Both the position numbers and the translations under genes were made by a program. The notes beneath the pieces are model-generated. The model worked only from the letters and a program-made list of their open reading frames with translations, was not told where the DNA came from and did no database searches. From assembly GCF_020687825.1 (NCBI RefSeq), contig NZ_JAJEWP010000001.1:1184998-1248997 (forward strand): DNA of 64,000 bases, read 5' to 3'. Within the stretch, counting starts at the first letter, position 1. Each line of letters begins with the position of its first letter. Below are positions 1-8,234 of the stretch, piece after piece. This DNA comes from Fluctibacter halophilus. Its GTDB lineage: Bacteria > Pseudomonadota > Gammaproteobacteria > Enterobacterales > Alteromonadaceae.

Positions 1-1
1 C

Positions 2-586
2 TACACCTTTGAAGAGCAAGCCTGTCAAACACAATACTGGAAGGATGTCGGTACACTGGACAATTACTTTCAGGCCAATATGGACTTGTTAACCCGCCAA
101 TGTCAGTTCGATCTGTTTGATCAACACTGGCCAATCTGGACCTACCATGGACAGACACCGCCAGCGCGTTTTTCAAAAGACGAATGCGGCAGACACGGCC
201 TCACTCAGGACTCTCTGATCAGTGGCGGCTGTGAAATTGTGGGAGCGCAGATCATACATTCCTTGTTATTTACCAATGTAAAAGTGGAAGGTGGCGCCAC
301 TGTAGAGCATTGTGTGATACTGCCAGAAACAACCATTGGACAAGGGGCATCCCTGAAAAGAGTGATTGTTGACAGCCACTGCACTGTGCCCGCTGGCATA
401 GAAATCGGCCACTGTGCTGAGGCGGACAAGCGGCGGGGTTTTACCGTGACACAACAGCAAATCACCCTCGTCACCCAGGAAATGCTGGATAAAATGCCAC
501 TCACGTCCCAGCGTCAGCAGCAATTGCATTTACCGACCCTCAAACAGACCGAAGAGTCTGTAGTGACGCATAAAGGGCAGCATTAA
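2..586 (+). CDS. glgC: glucose-1-phosphate adenylyltransferase, C-terminal part
   Basis: This is the last 194 codons of ADP-glucose pyrophosphorylase, which makes ADP-glucose from ATP and glucose-1-phosphate, the committed step of glycogen synthesis in the cytoplasm. The frame is already open at the window edge, so the nucleotide-binding half lies outside. The family block YWKDVGTLDNYFQANMDL is at the start, then WPIWTY, then a left-handed beta-helix tail with hexapeptide-like strands (GGCEIVGAQI, VEHCVILPETTIG). That domain normally carries the allosteric surface. Partner glycogen genes, if present, are upstream of the window. The end is complete and followed by a 16-bp palindrome at 594-609. 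Confidence 0.93.
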   Translation, partial: YTFEEQACQTQYWKDVGTLDNYFQANMDLLTRQCQFDLFDQHWPIWTYHGQTPPARFSKDECGRHGLTQDSLISGGCEIVGAQIIHSLLFTNVKVEGGATVEHCVILPETTIGQGASLKRVIVDSHCTVPAGIEIGHCAEADKRRGFTVTQQQITLVTQEMLDKMPLTSQRQQQLHLPTLKQTEESVVTHKGQH

Positions 587-593
587 CCGTAAC

Positions 594-609
594 GGGTTAC
601 GCGTAACCC
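594..609. repeat. perfect 16-bp palindrome after glgC
   Basis: GGGTTACGCGTAACCC reads identically on both strands. It sits eight bases after the glgC stop codon and about 55 bases before the next gene. There is no T-run beside it, so it is a poor candidate for an intrinsic terminator. An operator or a chance palindrome are both possible. Confidence 0.4.
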
Positions 610-664
610 ATGTTCGCTGATATTCCACTCTTTTGGGTAAAAAATAGAAAAGCTGGCGCCTGAT

Positions 665-1339
665 TTGCTTAGTAATCACAACACTCCACCCATTGGGTTT
701 ACCGTGAACAGCATTCAAAACCAACGCCTGTCATTGTTTGACTATCTTGACCCCAAATCCAACCAATCCACGTCGTTGGATGAGGTGGTAAAGCGCAGCC
801 AGCAAACTCCCAGCGCAGGGATAGATGAAGTTCATCAAAGCCTTAGCAGCCTGCCTTCGATGGACGCCCTGGTAGACGGTATCGTCAACGGAGAAAGCAC
901 CGTTTCTCACCAAACCGTTGAGGACATGTGGGCCTTTTACGGTCAGCAGGTTAAGGATGAAGTCGAGCAACTGGCGCAAAACTACAATGTTGCAGAAATG
1001 CCGGCACTGGCAAACATTGACGGGCAGTGGCAAGCCGTTGCCGGACAATCGTTGTCCAAAAGCCAACAACAGTTTCTTGATTACCTGAACCGTGATCAAC
1101 GCCTCAGCGATCGGTTAAGCCGTCTGGATAGTCTTACCCAATTAAAAGAGCTATCTCACAGTCATAGCCTTGCTTCGGCATTACAGGCGCAAGGAAACGA
1201 TGAAGCCACAGTCACTGGCTATCTTGTGTCTACCCGTGACGCGATCATCAACAATCGCGCACTGGGTCTGGTGGATGGCAAGCTATCGTTTGCCCAGGCC
1301 GGAATTGCGCAGCGGCAATTTGAACTGTTGGTAAGCTAA
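665..1339 (+). CDS. hypothetical protein, 224 aa
   Basis: Not recognised. The predicted protein is acidic and rich in Ser, Gln and Leu, with no signal peptide, membrane segment or catalytic motif that I can see. The middle part (about residues 75-170) looks helical, with several Gln-rich stretches. The frame opens at a TTG (665). A GTG at 704 is an alternative start, and neither has a convincing Shine-Dalgarno sequence, so the N-terminus is uncertain. It lies alone between glgC and the FabG-like gene, both on the same strand. Confidence 0.6.
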   Translation: MLSNHNTPPIGFTVNSIQNQRLSLFDYLDPKSNQSTSLDEVVKRSQQTPSAGIDEVHQSLSSLPSMDALVDGIVNGESTVSHQTVEDMWAFYGQQVKDEVEQLAQNYNVAEMPALANIDGQWQAVAGQSLSKSQQQFLDYLNRDQRLSDRLSRLDSLTQLKELSHSHSLASALQAQGNDEATVTGYLVSTRDAIINNRALGLVDGKLSFAQAGIAQRQFELLVS

Positions 1340-1418
1340 GCTGGCGGTGTTTGCGCCTTCCAAGCAAGCCACGATTGACTTACCATAGCGCACTCAGCCC
1401 ACAGAACCGAAGTAGACC

Positions 1419-2774
1419 ATGCCTGATCTTCTCCAACGCTTGCACGCCAATCCTGTCAGTGGCTGGTTGTTGCGCAGTTTCAGCGTGCCAAACCCTGTTC
1501 CACTCGCGCGCACTCAGGAGCGCTTTTTACCCCAACCAATGACAGGCAAGCGCGTCATGCACGTCGAACTTGGTGGTCCAGAAAACGGGAGTGGCGTGCG
1601 CAGCGCATTGGAGGGCAGTGGCGCCTCGTTGATACAGCCTCCACAAACAACGGCAACAGGAACCATTGATCTGTTGATCATCGATGCGCTGCAGGGACTG
1701 AATGGTCAGACGATTGAACAGTTATATCGCCAATGCCAACCATTGATGCGCGGTCTGAATCAATGCGCCAGTGTAGTGGTGCTATCCACAGCACCGCAAC
1801 GTCATGAGCCAGTGAATTGCGCATGCCATTCCGGTTTACGCGGGTTCACCCGTTCATTGGCCAAAGAACTGGGACGTTTTGGTACCCGGGTCAATCTGAT
1901 CTCTGTTCCCGATGGCGCACATCACCATATTGCCGCCGCGCTGAACTTCTTTGCCACTGAACATACCTGTTACGTAACAGGGCAGGTCATCACCCTGAAT
2001 CCATCAACGGCACCCTCAACGTCCTGGCAAGCTGAACCATTGCGCGGAAAAGTCGCGGTTGTCACGGGTGCCGCCGGTGGTATTGGGCGCGCAACCGTCT
2101 TGCGTCTGGCACAGGAAGGGGCAAAGGTTATCTGCGTTGACGTACCGGGCGCTAAGCAGGCATTGGAAGAAGCCGCTAGCGCCTGCCAGGGCATTCCGCT
2201 GGCAATAGACATTACCTCACCGGAAGCACCAAAATTGTTGCTACAGTGCCTGTCACGAATTGGCGAACCCGGCATTGATGTGTTTGTTCATAATGCAGGA
2301 ATTACACGGGACAAATCGTTTGCCAATATGGACCAAAACCAATGGCAACAAGTGATGGACGTCAATCTGAACGCCATTATTGGCATGGACAAGGCGCTTT
2401 TGGCACAAGGCGCCCTTAAACAAGGGGCTCGCTTGGTATACCTGTCTTCCATCAGTGGCATAGCCGGCAATTATGGCCAAACCAATTACGGATATACCAA
2501 GGCCGCGTTGATAGGATATGTCGATGGACTCGCCGAAACATTGGCGGAGCAGGGGATCAGTGCCTGCGCTGTTGCGCCAGGATTTATTGAAACCCCAATG
2601 ACCCGTAAAATGCCTTTTGTCACCCGGGAAGTCGGCCGTCGTCTGAACGCCTTTAAACAAGGCGGGATCCCGATGGACGTCGCTCAGGTGATCGCTTGCC
2701 TGGCAACAGAAGCAGGCCCGGCAATGTCGGGAAATACCATCAGGGTTTGCGGTCAACAACTACTTGGCGCCTGA
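1419..2774 (+). CDS. high-molecular-weight FabG-like 3-oxoacyl-ACP reductase
   Basis: Short-chain dehydrogenase of 451 aa, about twice a normal FabG. It matches the two-domain HMwFabG (FabG4) class, which reduces 3-oxoacyl thioesters with NAD(P)H. The first roughly 205 residues form a degenerate Rossmann domain: it keeps the helix FTRSLAKELG but has no Ser-Tyr-Lys triad. The second domain begins LRGKVAVVTGAAGGIGRAT (glycine-rich cofactor loop), has HNAG, and ends in the active-site block SSISGIAGNYGQTNYGYTKAA, which holds Ser, Tyr and Lys. It stands alone here; in other bacteria such genes often sit with a thiolase and a MaoC hydratase. The substrate is therefore open (fatty acid, hydroxyalkanoate or other acyl chain). 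Confidence 0.85.
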   Translation: MPDLLQRLHANPVSGWLLRSFSVPNPVPLARTQERFLPQPMTGKRVMHVELGGPENGSGVRSALEGSGASLIQPPQTTATGTIDLLIIDALQGLNGQTIEQLYRQCQPLMRGLNQCASVVVLSTAPQRHEPVNCACHSGLRGFTRSLAKELGRFGTRVNLISVPDGAHHHIAAALNFFATEHTCYVTGQVITLNPSTAPSTSWQAEPLRGKVAVVTGAAGGIGRATVLRLAQEGAKVICVDVPGAKQALEEAASACQGIPLAIDITSPEAPKLLLQCLSRIGEPGIDVFVHNAGITRDKSFANMDQNQWQQVMDVNLNAIIGMDKALLAQGALKQGARLVYLSSISGIAGNYGQTNYGYTKAALIGYVDGLAETLAEQGISACAVAPGFIETPMTRKMPFVTREVGRRLNAFKQGGIPMDVAQVIACLATEAGPAMSGNTIRVCGQQLLGA

Positions 2775-2952
2775 GGCTTCGCTCAATTGCACTACCGCAA
2801 ATTGATGTACGTCAAAGCTTGGCCGGTTAATGTCACAATTCCTTGTCAGTGCCATTTACAGCAATGAGATCTGACTTACACTGTAGATGATGCAGCGCCG
2901 TCTGAACGTTTGCGTTGCAAAACGTCTGATATTCACAACAAGGAAAGCAACC

Positions 2953-3231
2953 ATGGTATCCATCGACAAAGCGCAATTGCAAAAAGAACTCGACCGCCTG
3001 ATGAACGACGTGCGTCGAGAGAAGGATGAGCTAACCGTAAAAGCACACCTGTTTAAAGCTGATGCCAAAGACGAATGGGACAAAGTGGAAAAAAAGTGGC
3101 AACAGTTCAGTCACAAAGCAGAAGCGTTTGGCCAGGAAGCGCAGGATGCGTCAGGTGATGTTGGCGCGGCCCTGAAGTTACTTGGCGAAGAACTGAAACA
3201 CAGCTTCCAGCGATTGAAAAAGAAACTCTAA
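2953..3231 (+). CDS. small charged coiled-coil protein, 92 aa
   Basis: Small, highly charged (Lys/Glu/Asp-rich), almost certainly all-helical protein with no signal sequence or membrane segment. Heptad-like spacing runs through the middle (QKELDRLMNDV, DEWDKVEKKWQQF), and the C-terminus is basic (RLKKKL). The start at 2953 is chosen because AAGGAAAG precedes the ATG; the longer upstream frame has no such site. Similar short helical proteins of unknown function are common in marine gammaproteobacteria. It is convergent with the phosphoribosyltransferase gene. No function is assigned. Confidence 0.75.
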   Translation: MVSIDKAQLQKELDRLMNDVRREKDELTVKAHLFKADAKDEWDKVEKKWQQFSHKAEAFGQEAQDASGDVGAALKLLGEELKHSFQRLKKKL

Positions 3232-3279
3232 CCGGTGATCTTCGCGGTTGTCCATGCAAATCGGCAAACGGGCTGCCGT

Positions 3280-3951
3280 TTACTCTGTCCACACCCGGGA
3301 TAGGTGTTGCAGGACGGTTTGGTCACTGGCTTGAGGAAATTCATTGTACCAGCAACCAACCGCAACAAAAGGAACGGGCGTGTGTAGACACACCAGTTCA
3401 TCTGCTAATGCCCTGATGTCAGGCAGGGCATCCTCACAACCGACGGGCACAGCAACAATAACGCTGCGCGGCTGTGCACTGTGTAGCGCGCGTATCGCTG
3501 CTTTTATGGTTGCACCGGTAGCGATGCCGTCATCCACCAGAATGACGGTCTTTCCTTCTAATTCGGGAAACGGTTTATCACCCCGATACACGGCCTGACG
3601 ACGGTTTAATTCCACTTTTTCACGTGCTATTGCCTGGTCAATATCAGATTGCTTTACACCATAATGCGCAATGATATCGTCGTTTAACGCCACCACATCT
3701 CCGGATGCAATCGCGCCCATGGCCAGTTCCGGTTCACCGGGAACGGTCAGCTTTCTGACTGACAGCATGTCAAATGGCAGGCCCAACGCCAATGCCAATT
3801 CACATCCCACCGGCACACCGCCGCGAGGTAACGCCAGGATCAAAGTATCCTTAGCCCGACGGTAACGTTTGAGTTCCTCGGCCAATAATTGACCGGCTCG
3901 CAACCGATCTCTGAAAGGGAAGTCCACTGGGTACACACTCCAATCGTACAC
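3280..3951 (-). CDS. phosphoribosyltransferase family protein
   Basis: Type I phosphoribosyltransferase fold, 223 aa. The PRPP-binding signature is VILVDDGIATGATIKAA near residues 135-150, and the N-terminal block LALPRGGVPVG is typical of the stand-alone PRTase family often annotated as predicted phosphoribosyltransferase or ComF-like. The family uses 5-phosphoribosyl-1-pyrophosphate, but the acceptor base cannot be read from sequence. The start is a GTG (3949-3951); another in-frame GTG lies a few codons downstream. Its purine-salvage relevance is unknown, and the purine island is 25 kb away. Confidence 0.8.
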   Translation of the reverse strand: MYDWSVYPVDFPFRDRLRAGQLLAEELKRYRRAKDTLILALPRGGVPVGCELALALGLPFDMLSVRKLTVPGEPELAMGAIASGDVVALNDDIIAHYGVKQSDIDQAIAREKVELNRRQAVYRGDKPFPELEGKTVILVDDGIATGATIKAAIRALHSAQPRSVIVAVPVGCEDALPDIRALADELVCLHTPVPFVAVGCWYNEFPQASDQTVLQHLSRVWTE

Positions 3952-4212
3952 TCACTAAAGGTATAGACCGACTTTGTGATTTTCGTCAGTAAAGGGCAGG
4001 TCATAAGCGGGCGTTCAATCTACTTTGATAACGGGCCAATCGAGGGTAGGGGGTGGATGGGGTTTATTTTGTCAGCTTTTTTATCATTTTTTGTTGATCG
4101 CCGTGACGAAAAAAACCTAACGCTTTGATAAACAACACAATGTGTCTTGTGGTATGCGATGTGCTTAAAAAATAACCGCAAGCATACACACTCTTAAACC
4201 AGGTTGTTAACC

Positions 4213-4962
4213 ATGAAACTAACCATTACGTTGTTGTTGTTGCTGTCATTTCCATTCTTACGCGCCCACGCTGCATTTATCGACATTAAACCGATCCAGG
4301 TCTGTGACGATGCCGGTACGACCTGCGCGGGTATGAACTTTTTTGAAAACTTTACCGATAAAATCTGGGCTCAGGCCGGTATTGATATCAATTTCCTGTC
4401 GTCGGCACAGATCCTCGAAACAGACTGGCTGGACGTTGATATTGATTCTAATCCTGCCAATGGCGAGTTGGATAACGAAGCCATCGCCATGATTGACTAT
4501 GCCGATGCCAACATCAACGATTCCAATGCAACCCTGGCCATCAATATGTTCTTCGTTGATTTATTGGATAGTAGTGCCGGTTTCTTCGGATTGGGATGTG
4601 GCGCCCCCATTTATGCCGCGTTTTGTGTTAATCGCACCGGGATCTTCATATCTGACAATATTTTTGACATTAACAGATACGACACCATCGCCCATGAAAT
4701 AGGCCATGTGATTGGATTGACCCACGGCGGCTTCGGTGCCGGTGGCGCTGAAAATCTGATGACATCAGGCGGTAGTCGCAGTGTGCCAACGTCGCTGAAT
4801 GACATCAGTCCGGACGGACTTGGATTGTCAAACCTGACCGATGCACAAATTGCCGAAGTGTATAATTCACGTTTCGTACAGGAAATGCCTGAACCAGCCA
4901 CATGGTTGTTGATGATGGCCATGACCGCGTTGTTTATTCCAAAACGCAGAACGGCCTGTTAA
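4213..4962 (+). CDS. PEP-CTERM-anchored metzincin-type metalloprotease
   Basis: Predicted secreted or surface zinc protease of 249 aa. A signal peptide spans about residues 1-20 (hydrophobic run, then RAHA before AFID). Residues 161-171 are HEIGHVIGLTH, the full metzincin zinc motif with three His and the catalytic Glu. A Met about 12 residues later (ENLMTSGG) fits the Met-turn. The C-terminus is a PEP-CTERM sorting tail: PEP at 226-228, a hydrophobic stretch, then a basic end (PKRRTAC). Such tails are processed by an exosortase, and none is encoded in this window. The start is ATG 4213; the frame is open to a TTG nine bases earlier. The following gene is also secreted. Confidence 0.85.
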   Translation: MKLTITLLLLLSFPFLRAHAAFIDIKPIQVCDDAGTTCAGMNFFENFTDKIWAQAGIDINFLSSAQILETDWLDVDIDSNPANGELDNEAIAMIDYADANINDSNATLAINMFFVDLLDSSAGFFGLGCGAPIYAAFCVNRTGIFISDNIFDINRYDTIAHEIGHVIGLTHGGFGAGGAENLMTSGGSRSVPTSLNDISPDGLGLSNLTDAQIAEVYNSRFVQEMPEPATWLLMMAMTALFIPKRRTAC

Positions 4963-4985
4963 ACGCTATTTGCATTGAAACATAC

Positions 4986-5549
4986 ATGAAAACAGTCGTT
5001 GCCCACGTTATGTGGGCATTGCTAATGTTGTTGTTCGCAGCACAGGTGCACGCAGCGACTGATATTATCGCGGTACCAGATCCTGTCAGAGAATATGTTT
5101 CACCATCGGGTCAGTATCGTCTTGTCATTCGCCGAAACGAAACCCGCGCGTCGATAAGCGTATTCAATTACCAAGATGGCGTAAACGTATCCTGGTCGTC
5201 TGAGATCGCTCATCGATTCGGACCTCGCTTTGCGTTTGTATCCGACAACGGCCAGGTCATTTTAGTGGATGAATGGCTTAATCGCTTCACGGACCACGCC
5301 GTCACGGTGTTTGATAGCAGTGGTAAAGTAATCGCATCATACAGCACCGACGACATTGCCCAGACATTGTCAGCGACAAGACAGCACGTGCATAAAACAG
5401 CAACCATCGGCGCATGGATACAATCACAACCGGTGTTCGATCAATCAGCACATGCCGTGCTTTTCAAGTGTGCCGATAAACCCTTACTTGTTGATGTTGC
5501 AACTGGCTTGCTCAGTGTTGTTACTGAAGCTGAAGAAATTGCGCGATAG
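4986..5549 (+). CDS. secreted hypothetical protein
   Basis: Protein of 187 aa with a clear signal peptide (about residues 1-23, cleaved after VHA). The mature part is mostly beta-strand-like (RLVIRRNETRASISVFNY, AVTVFDSSGKVIASYSTDD), reminiscent of one or two blades of a propeller-type domain. I cannot name a family. The ATG at 4986 is used because the signal peptide starts there; the upstream extension in the same frame overlaps the protease gene. It is 23 bases behind the PEP-CTERM protease, so the two are probably co-transcribed. Confidence 0.7.
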   Translation: MKTVVAHVMWALLMLLFAAQVHAATDIIAVPDPVREYVSPSGQYRLVIRRNETRASISVFNYQDGVNVSWSSEIAHRFGPRFAFVSDNGQVILVDEWLNRFTDHAVTVFDSSGKVIASYSTDDIAQTLSATRQHVHKTATIGAWIQSQPVFDQSAHAVLFKCADKPLLVDVATGLLSVVTEAEEIAR

Positions 5550-5731
5550 GCGCTGATATCACTGTGACTTGCCGGAATAAGACTGTCCCCGTAGAAATAT
5601 ACCAAAGTACGCATAATGTATATTATGTTAAATTAACTATTTTAGCATTAAACCCTAATCCAGATACACATTCACAAAGCGATTAACTACAACTACCTCT
5701 CACGGTTTTCCGCATTGCCAGGCCCTTACTT

Positions 5732-6763
5732 TTAAAAGCAGATGGTTTTGCCGTCGTTTGAGCTTTGCACGGCATATTCTAGTAACTGAATACTTTGCAG
5801 CGCTGACGATGCGGTGACGGAAGGCTTTTCGTTCAAACGAATAGCTTCGGCAAGTTGTCGGTAATAATGTGCGTAGTCACCCGATTGAGGTTGAAGCAAT
5901 TGTTGCTGCTCTGACAGGTAAACCTGTGCGAATTGTTCCTGTGGGTATTCGCCCCAACCGGCGCTTCCGGGAAGCACGCCGCGCTTTAATTGATCTTCCT
6001 GCGGGTCTAAACCCGTGAAAACCGCACTGCCTAATGTTCCTTGTAACGAAAACCGGGGATTCGGTGCGGCGTTGAACGGACTGCTGTGCAGTCGTACTTT
6101 CAGGCCTGGGTAATGCAGCATCACATCAAAAAAGTCACAGGTTTTGCCATTTTCACGCAAGGTTTCACAGTGGGCGGTTAACGCTTGAGGGTAACCAAAC
6201 AGCACCAACGCCTGGTCAATCAGGTGAGGGCCGAGATCGTATAGGATCCCTCCCCCGTCCTGATCGGTTTCCCGCCAGCGATCACGAACCTGTGGCCGAA
6301 ACCGGTCGAAGTGACTCGACATATACCGGAGTTCACCGAGGCGTTTTTCTGCGAGCAGCTGTTTAACGCTAAGAAAGTCGCCGTCCCAACGACGATTGTG
6401 GAACACCGATAACACTGTACCCTGCTGTTTTGCCGCGTCGATGAGGGCCTGGCCATCGGCACTTCGGGTAACAAAGGGCTTGTCGACCACCACATGCTTG
6501 CCCGCGGCTATGGCGGTATTGGCAAGGCCGTAATGATGTGCATTGGGCGCTGTGATCACCACCAGTTCAATGTCCGGGTTCTCACACAACGCATCAATGG
6601 TGTCACACACCGTGACGTCCGGCAGTACCGCCCTGACGTCATCCGGTCGGGAGCTCATCACGCCTCGCACTGCAAAACACGCCAGTGCATTCAAAAAGGG
6701 TAAATGGAAGGTGGTGGCTGAGAAGCCAAAGCCCACCAGACCTACCTTTATCGGGGTCATCAT
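5732..6763 (-). CDS. Gfo/Idh/MocA-family oxidoreductase (YdgJ-like)
   Basis: NAD(P)-dependent oxidoreductase of the glucose-fructose oxidoreductase/inositol dehydrogenase family, 343 aa. The N-terminal Rossmann domain begins KVGLVGFGFSATTFHLPFL. The family's EKP-like motif appears as VVVDKPFVT around residue 95, the conserved lysine region that lines the active site. The long C-terminal alpha/beta domain has the block GGGILYDLGPHLIDQAL with the conserved His. It resembles the E. coli YdgJ/YhhX branch, whose natural substrate is not established. It is the last gene of a three-gene minus-strand unit, 12 bases after the lipoprotein gene. Confidence 0.88.
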   Translation of the reverse strand: MMTPIKVGLVGFGFSATTFHLPFLNALACFAVRGVMSSRPDDVRAVLPDVTVCDTIDALCENPDIELVVITAPNAHHYGLANTAIAAGKHVVVDKPFVTRSADGQALIDAAKQQGTVLSVFHNRRWDGDFLSVKQLLAEKRLGELRYMSSHFDRFRPQVRDRWRETDQDGGGILYDLGPHLIDQALVLFGYPQALTAHCETLRENGKTCDFFDVMLHYPGLKVRLHSSPFNAAPNPRFSLQGTLGSAVFTGLDPQEDQLKRGVLPGSAGWGEYPQEQFAQVYLSEQQQLLQPQSGDYAHYYRQLAEAIRLNEKPSVTASSALQSIQLLEYAVQSSNDGKTICF

Positions 6764-6775
6764 CGCTTCAGTTTT

Positions 6776-7276
6776 TTATCGGGGGATCAGTTGGCACTGG
6801 ACAGTGTCGCCATCCTGGGACAATTGTAACGTTGCTTCATCCACCTTTTGCCAGAAGGCCCGCTGGCCGTCTGCATATTTCAGCCCCGACGCACTGGTGA
6901 CCCGTGGCAGTTCAAAAGGCTCGGCGAGCATTGCTCCGCTAATTCGAGCACTGTCAGCATGATGGATAACGATGATGGTTCCCTCGCCACATCGAAATTC
7001 TGAGTAGGTTGGCATATCCGCGGACGCCGTTTTATGGCAAACGGGCTTTTTATAGGTCTGGCAGGCCTTTTTGGTGCAGGCAGCGGGACCGTTGATATAC
7101 ATTCGTCGACATTGATTGCAGCCATCAAAGTAATCCAGGCACGCCGGACCAACTTTGCCGTTTTCCAGCACTGTTTGTGCAGGTAGCGCATTGTCTGTGC
7201 TCTGATTGTCCAACGTCTGGCAACCAGACAGTAAGAGCAGCAATGCGCTGATAGCGAGCAAACGGGTCGACATCAT
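6776..7276 (-). CDS. lipoprotein with C-terminal MliC-like lysozyme-inhibitor domain
   Basis: 166 aa. The N-terminus is a lipoprotein signal with lipobox LLSGC (Cys near residue 19). Residues about 42-80 are a Cys-rich segment (seven or so Cys: CLDYFDGCNQCRRMY, CTKKACQ, CHKT). The C-terminal about 75 residues follow the MliC pattern: FRCGEGTIIVIHHAD, LPRVTSASGLKYADG, FWQKVDEATL, and a final Cys (VQC) that would pair with the Cys of FRC. MliC proteins bind and inhibit C-type lysozyme in the periplasm. The Cys-rich insert between anchor and inhibitor domain is unusual. GGA lies eight bases before the ATG. Spaced 26 bases from the upstream gene. Confidence 0.72.
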   Translation of the reverse strand: MMSTRLLAISALLLLLSGCQTLDNQSTDNALPAQTVLENGKVGPACLDYFDGCNQCRRMYINGPAACTKKACQTYKKPVCHKTASADMPTYSEFRCGEGTIIVIHHADSARISGAMLAEPFELPRVTSASGLKYADGQRAFWQKVDEATLQLSQDGDTVQCQLIPR

Positions 7277-7302
7277 ACTGAATTCCTTGTAAATCAGTTG
7301 GG

Positions 7303-8142
7303 TTAAAACGCCAGTGCCTGAACATCACCGATTTCGATCACGTGCGACGATGCAAACTGTTCCAACGGAAACGCACTCGCGGTTAGGCGATGGTTTCGCA
7401 TGTATTCTTCTATCCAGCCTACCGCTTCCAGTTGCATCAGTCCACGTTCAATGCGCTGCGCCAGCAAGGTATTCTGGGGATGTACAAAAAAATGCATGCT
7501 GAGTGAATACGCCAACAGGGTATCGGTAAAAAAGCGTAATTCCGGGTATGTGACTCGGGCGTTATTGGTTTCACCCTTGCCTTCGAACACACTCAGTGGC
7601 AGATAATCACAGCGGGAATTCGCCACCATTGCAAACATGGTGTCAATACTTTCGATGCGCAATACCGGCAGGCCTGCCATTTCCAGAATATCCGCATCTG
7701 GCCAGTGCTGTCCCTGACAGGCACGTAGTTTACTCAGCGATTTTAAATCGTGTATTTGGCGAAACGCTTCCTGCCGATCAGCGCGGATAACAAACCCCCG
7801 CCACCCCAGGCCATTGCGCATTAGCGGTAAGGATATGCGTTTGAGGGTATCATCCCGCAATGGACTTTTAGCCGTCCATATCACATCAAACCGCCGTCCC
7901 TGGGCCAATTCAAGCACCGTTCGGCCCTGCCCTGGAAATGGCACGACCTGGAGATCAACCGGCCTGTAGTCGTTTTCTGTAACGCGGAATACTTCCGTCA
8001 ACAGACCAGAAAAATAGTCAAAACTGGGATCATTTTCGGTTTGCGGTCCCGCTATCCGTACCACCATCTGTTCGACCATGGGGTCAGCAGACACCGCAGC
8101 AGTCGACAATATCCCGATCAAAAACAGGACGCTTTTTAACAT
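7303..8142 (-). CDS. periplasmic substrate-binding-like protein (SBP family 3 type)
   Basis: Predicted periplasmic protein of 279 aa with a signal peptide (residues 1-19, ending AVSA). The mature chain has the two-lobe layout of extracellular solute-binding proteins (VVRIAGPQTENDPSFDYFSGLLTEVF with a ligand-lobe start, then DVIWTAKSPLRDD). No ABC permease or ATPase genes are nearby, so it may be an orphan sensor-type or binding protein rather than a transporter component. I start it at 8142 because AAAAGG sits six bases before that ATG and the signal peptide begins there; the frame is open a further 17 codons upstream. First gene of the minus-strand unit. Confidence 0.7.
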   Translation of the reverse strand: MLKSVLFLIGILSTAAVSADPMVEQMVVRIAGPQTENDPSFDYFSGLLTEVFRVTENDYRPVDLQVVPFPGQGRTVLELAQGRRFDVIWTAKSPLRDDTLKRISLPLMRNGLGWRGFVIRADRQEAFRQIHDLKSLSKLRACQGQHWPDADILEMAGLPVLRIESIDTMFAMVANSRCDYLPLSVFEGKGETNNARVTYPELRFFTDTLLAYSLSMHFFVHPQNTLLAQRIERGLMQLEAVGWIEEYMRNHRLTASAFPLEQFASSHVIEIGDVQALAF

Positions 8143-8234
8143 GTCGAACCTTTTCATCTTGCCATCACTAGATATAGCGCAACACCCAAGCATATGCCAT
8201 TCTGTACTCTGAAGAAGTTGAGCCTGTATTTGCT

